The position numbers were made by a program, and so were the translations under genes. DNA of 22,923 nt from Haplomitrium mnioides. Lineage: Eukaryota > Marchantiophyta > Haplomitriopsida > Calobryales. Below, one piece after another: positions 20,168 to 22,923 of the stretch (position 1 is its first letter; the number at the start of each line of letters is the position of its first letter). Where the stretch lies: positions 1 to 22,923 of the forward strand of contig JBNGIS010010364.1 in the NCBI GenBank assembly GCA_049999725.1. The letters are read 5' to 3'. Below the pieces are notes generated by a model, which saw only the letters and a program-made list of their open reading frames with translations, was not told where the DNA came from and did not search any database.

Positions 20168-20176
20168 AAGGGGGAG
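20168..20176 (+). promoter_or_regulatory. Polypurine tract at the 3' LTR
   Basis: AAGGGGGAG abuts the TG of the 3' LTR exactly, the expected primer for plus-strand DNA synthesis. It has no mismatches, unlike much of the element. Confidence 0.85.
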
Positions 20177-20352
20177 TGTTGTAATCTAGTCTAACCTTTG
20201 ATTAACTAGAACTAAACCCTACTTGAGTTAGTTCTATAGTTAGTCAGAAATACCTCTAATATATATATCTATGTGTATTATTCTATCATAATAATATATG
20301 TTAGTGTGTGTGGAGGTTGAGAAAGATAGTTACTCGCCTAAATTTTATAATG
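20177..20352 (+). repeat. 3' LTR (176 bp)
   Basis: It starts TGTTGTAATC after the purine tract and aligns without gaps to 13701-13876, with 13 substitutions. The right end is ATAATG, so the canonical CA is lost. A TATATATAT run near 20260 could be a TATA region. Confidence 0.92.
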
Positions 20353-20357
20353 TAATT
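20353..20357. repeat. Right target-site duplication (TAATT)
   Basis: Immediately follows the 3' LTR and matches the left copy TATTT at four of five bases. Confidence 0.55.
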
Positions 20358-22693
20358 AAGTTTCTTAGTTTTTCTATATTTTCTTTTTTATATTCAACAA
20401 GCATCCCCTTCTTCTATTGTACTCTATTCTCACTTTCTTCTTCTTCTCTTCTTCCTTTTTTTTCTCTTTCATTTGAGTTTTCATTTCAAGGAGGTAGTAC
20501 TAGCCAACATTATGACTGTATTTCCCATCACTTCCGAAAAAAGGAAACATAGGACTTTAGTTCTTCCTCTTGAAAAACTTACATCCACGGTCGGGATTGA
20601 TGAAGTTTTTGGTAAAGTAGTAGTATACTATCAATACTACTTATAATGTTGCTTAAAGGTCCATGGAAATTTCTTGACAAACACTGTATGAATTACCACA
20701 CAATCACACCTTGCAATGGAAATCAAAGTGCTATAGATATTTTGTAGATAGTCATTGCAACAAAGAGTCTAAATACCATGTTTGGTGAACATGTTTTCGT
20801 AACCATTTAATGTGATCTTTAGCAAAGAGAGATAGAAACTGAGGTTCCCCACTAGATCTTTCAAGCTTTCTAGAGAAGATTGTTTTGACTGTCAAACAAG
20901 TCATTTGAATTTACATTTGATTACATTCTTCAAAATGATGGGAAGTTAGTCACTTTTTACTTGTCTCCAAAATTCTTTTTAATTCCCTTATATGAGTGCA
21001 ATTACGTATGAAATCCTTGTTTCATTCTGATTCAAGGCTATCATCCATTTATTGCATTAATATTGGAGCATATTTCTCAAGCCACAAGTCATCTTCAACC
21101 CAAGCAACTTTGGCTTCTTGACATGTTCATCCACAAATCTTAGAAGCACTCATGTCTTTTTGCCTTTGACAAGATCACGACAAGATCATGACAAGACTTT
21201 TTCATCAGTGATTTTCTAAATACTTTTCACAGTGTTAAGGAAGGCTTGAATAATATCAACAATATGAGAATGCTTTCACCAACAAGCAACTTTATCCCAC
21301 TAGAAACCCCTTGTTTATGAAGCAATTGTTGTTGAATATATGAGGATTCAACACCATCTTTTCCAAGAATGTTGATAGATATGTTTGTAAATTTTGTACC
21401 AAGGCTTGTTGGGGTACATAATTCTATAAACCTTCAAGTCTTTATAGCATTTCTTGCTATTTGTTCTTGCACATTTTGATCTTACCATGTGAGTTTAGTA
21501 CTTTGTTTTTTTACACCTCTTTGCACACTTTGATCATCTCATAAACATGAGTTGCATATACTTCTTTGGTTGGAGTTTATATGTTTTGTTAAGCTTGAAT
21601 ATATTAAAATTAATATTGTCAACCAATTGATTGAAGAATTGTGTAAGCTCATTGATAATATTCAATTTCATTTAAAATACATGGTTTTCAAAAAGAATTG
21701 TCTTGGGCACACTTACTAGACTTATAAAGAGGAGAAGTGCAACTCAAAGAAGACTTTCTTTCCTCAACAATCACCAAATTATGTTTTTTAAAAGCATTGA
21801 TATGATATCCAATTCATTACTTGTCGATGGAGGTGGTAATTGAGCATATTTGGAATGAATAACACCAACAACCTTTTGTTGTTTTGACTCATTGTTAGTT
21901 TTTCTTTGTTCTTGCAATTACCATGACAAGTTTTAGCCACCAAATGATAACACTAAGGAAATACATGTTTTCCTCTACTTTCTTAAGACTTTGTACATGT
22001 TTTTGGTAGCCTAAATCTAGTATTGCATAATATTAGATTCTCCAATTGTAGAGTTTGCCAACTTAGATGTATGTCTAGATCATGAGATATTTGTTCAAGC
22101 AGACCAACAAGAAACATGCTATTGTTTCACAAGTACATTATTTTTATTGCCTTTTATTAGAACAATAAACAATACAAAAATTGATTTATTTTCTTTTCTT
22201 TTATTTTTGATTATTTGTGACATACTTATTTTTGTGTATACTTGTATGAAGTATTTTGTAGTGTCATGTCCATCTTTGAAGTAGGTAGGACTTTGTTTGA
22301 GGCTTGGAGGCTTAGAGTCCCTATTGGTTATAGGTAGGTAGCTAATATGTTGAGAGTTTCAAACAAGATTTCACATGTTAGCTTGCTTAGATTTCAAGTT
22401 GGGTGTTTTGAATACTCTTTGTTGTGCTCCTTGACAAATTAGATTGTATATTTGAACCTCTAGTTGAGAGGTATCAAACAGGTGTATTTTTGTTGGCATA
22501 AGTATGTGGTGATTGTTGTTTAAATCTTAGATCCTTGTGCAATAATTTTGCACAAATTGAACAGTGGGTTCTCTTTTGTATTATTCAATAGTTCATCTAT
22601 TGTCTTGAACTCATTAATCATTCTTCCCATATCTTTAACATACAATGTTTATATATGTTTTGGTGTAACACTACCCACATATATTACACACAA
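20358..22693. other. AT-rich sequence, no recognisable gene
   Basis: The first 150 bp are strongly pyrimidine-rich (T- and TTC-rich, about 20360-20480). One + strand frame of 84 codons (20298-20552) starts inside the LTR and is chance. No domain, RNA gene or transposon end is recognisable on either strand in the rest. Confidence 0.45.
21168..21199. repeat. 11-bp direct repeat, almost three copies
   Basis: GACAAGATCAC at 21168, GACAAGATCAT at 21179 and a partial GACAAGACT at 21190 lie head to tail. A short slippage product in non-coding DNA. Confidence 0.7.
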
Positions 22694-22731
22694 AAGTTAG
22701 CACAAGTATAACACATACAAGTTAGCACAAG
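22694..22731. repeat. 13-bp direct repeat, period 25 bp
   Basis: AAGTTAGCACAAG occurs exactly at 22694-22706 and 22719-22731. A local tandem duplication, no coding context. Confidence 0.7.
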
Positions 22732-22884
22732 AGTAATGTACAAAGAGCTTTAGAAACTCATAAGTTAAGAGATACTAAGCAGTGCACTCTCATTTCTTTA
22801 TATATTAAATAGAAAGCACTTCACTTAGATTGGTGGAAGAGCCCAACTAGTTTGTTTTATATCTTCCTCTAATTGGACCACCTT

Positions 22885-22891
<7 letters not shown>

Positions 22892-22923
<32 letters not shown>
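22892..22923. repeat. (CT)16 microsatellite at the window edge
   Basis: A perfect CT dinucleotide run of 32 bp, preceded by eight T residues (22883-22890). It reaches the end of the window, so its full length is unknown. CT/AG runs are common in plant DNA. Confidence 0.95.

Larger units (their letters stand above)
13701..20352 (+). mobile_element. Complete but inactivated Ty1/copia LTR retrotransposon (6652 bp)
   Basis: Paired 176-bp LTRs enclose gag, protease, integrase, reverse transcriptase and RNase H in copia order, with a polypurine tract against the 3' LTR and a near-matching 5-bp target duplication. The LTRs align without gaps and differ at 13 of 176 positions (about 7.4%; 9 transitions and 4 transversions), indicating an old insertion. 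Stops, frameshifts and active-site losses occur in most domains. The element is long for its coding content because of a 760-bp leader, a 1-kb tail and an extension within RT. Confidence 0.93.

Noticed and set aside
20560-22640. Decayed transposase on the - strand
   Set aside because: Translations in all frames gave scattered short runs without any catalytic motif or domain order that I could identify.

Overview
The window looks like an intergenic stretch of nuclear DNA from a land plant, most likely a seed plant with a large, repeat-rich genome. It is AT-rich throughout. Its only recognisable coding sequences are decayed LTR-retrotransposon proteins of plant Ty1/copia and Ty3/gypsy type. The longest uninterrupted reading frame is 148 codons and is not recognisable. 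I see no intact host gene, tRNA, rRNA or CRISPR array, and nothing bacterial. The species cannot be named from the sequence.

Layout: 1-2589 has no recognisable gene but holds two tandem-repeat blocks, a 56-bp unit at 425-695 and a 17-bp unit at 1340-1516. At 2590-3747 is the 3' end of a first copia element: an RNase H remnant, a degenerate polypurine tract and a 909-bp 3' LTR. Starting within 30 bp of that LTR is a Ty3/gypsy remnant (protease and reverse transcriptase, about 3770-5385) that is frameshifted, full of stops and catalytically dead. From 5386 to 13700 I find no recognisable gene. That stretch contains a somewhat GC-richer patch (about 5540-6640), an exact 4 x 30-bp repeat (7801-7920), two adjacent hairpins (8619-8655) and a possible second LTR edge (10470).

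The main object is a complete but dead Ty1/copia retrotransposon at 13701-20352 (6652 bp), on the + strand. It has two 176-bp LTRs differing at 13 positions, a near-perfect 5-bp target-site duplication, a candidate primer binding site, and gag, protease, integrase, reverse transcriptase and RNase H in copia order. A perfect polypurine tract touches the 3' LTR. The integrase has lost its central catalytic Asp through a deletion, the protease and RNase H carry active-site substitutions, and stops and frameshifts are frequent. The RT still has its YVDD box. Three features are unusual: an in-frame extension of about 140 codons inside the RT with a 24-bp (8-residue) tandem repeat, a 1-kb tail after pol holding a second polypurine tract, and a 760-bp leader holding a 102-bp inverted-repeat segment.

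From 20353 to the end is AT-rich sequence with minor repeats and a (CT)16 microsatellite running off the window edge. Nothing suggests an active or novel host system. The in-frame RT extension is the observation most worth a second look.
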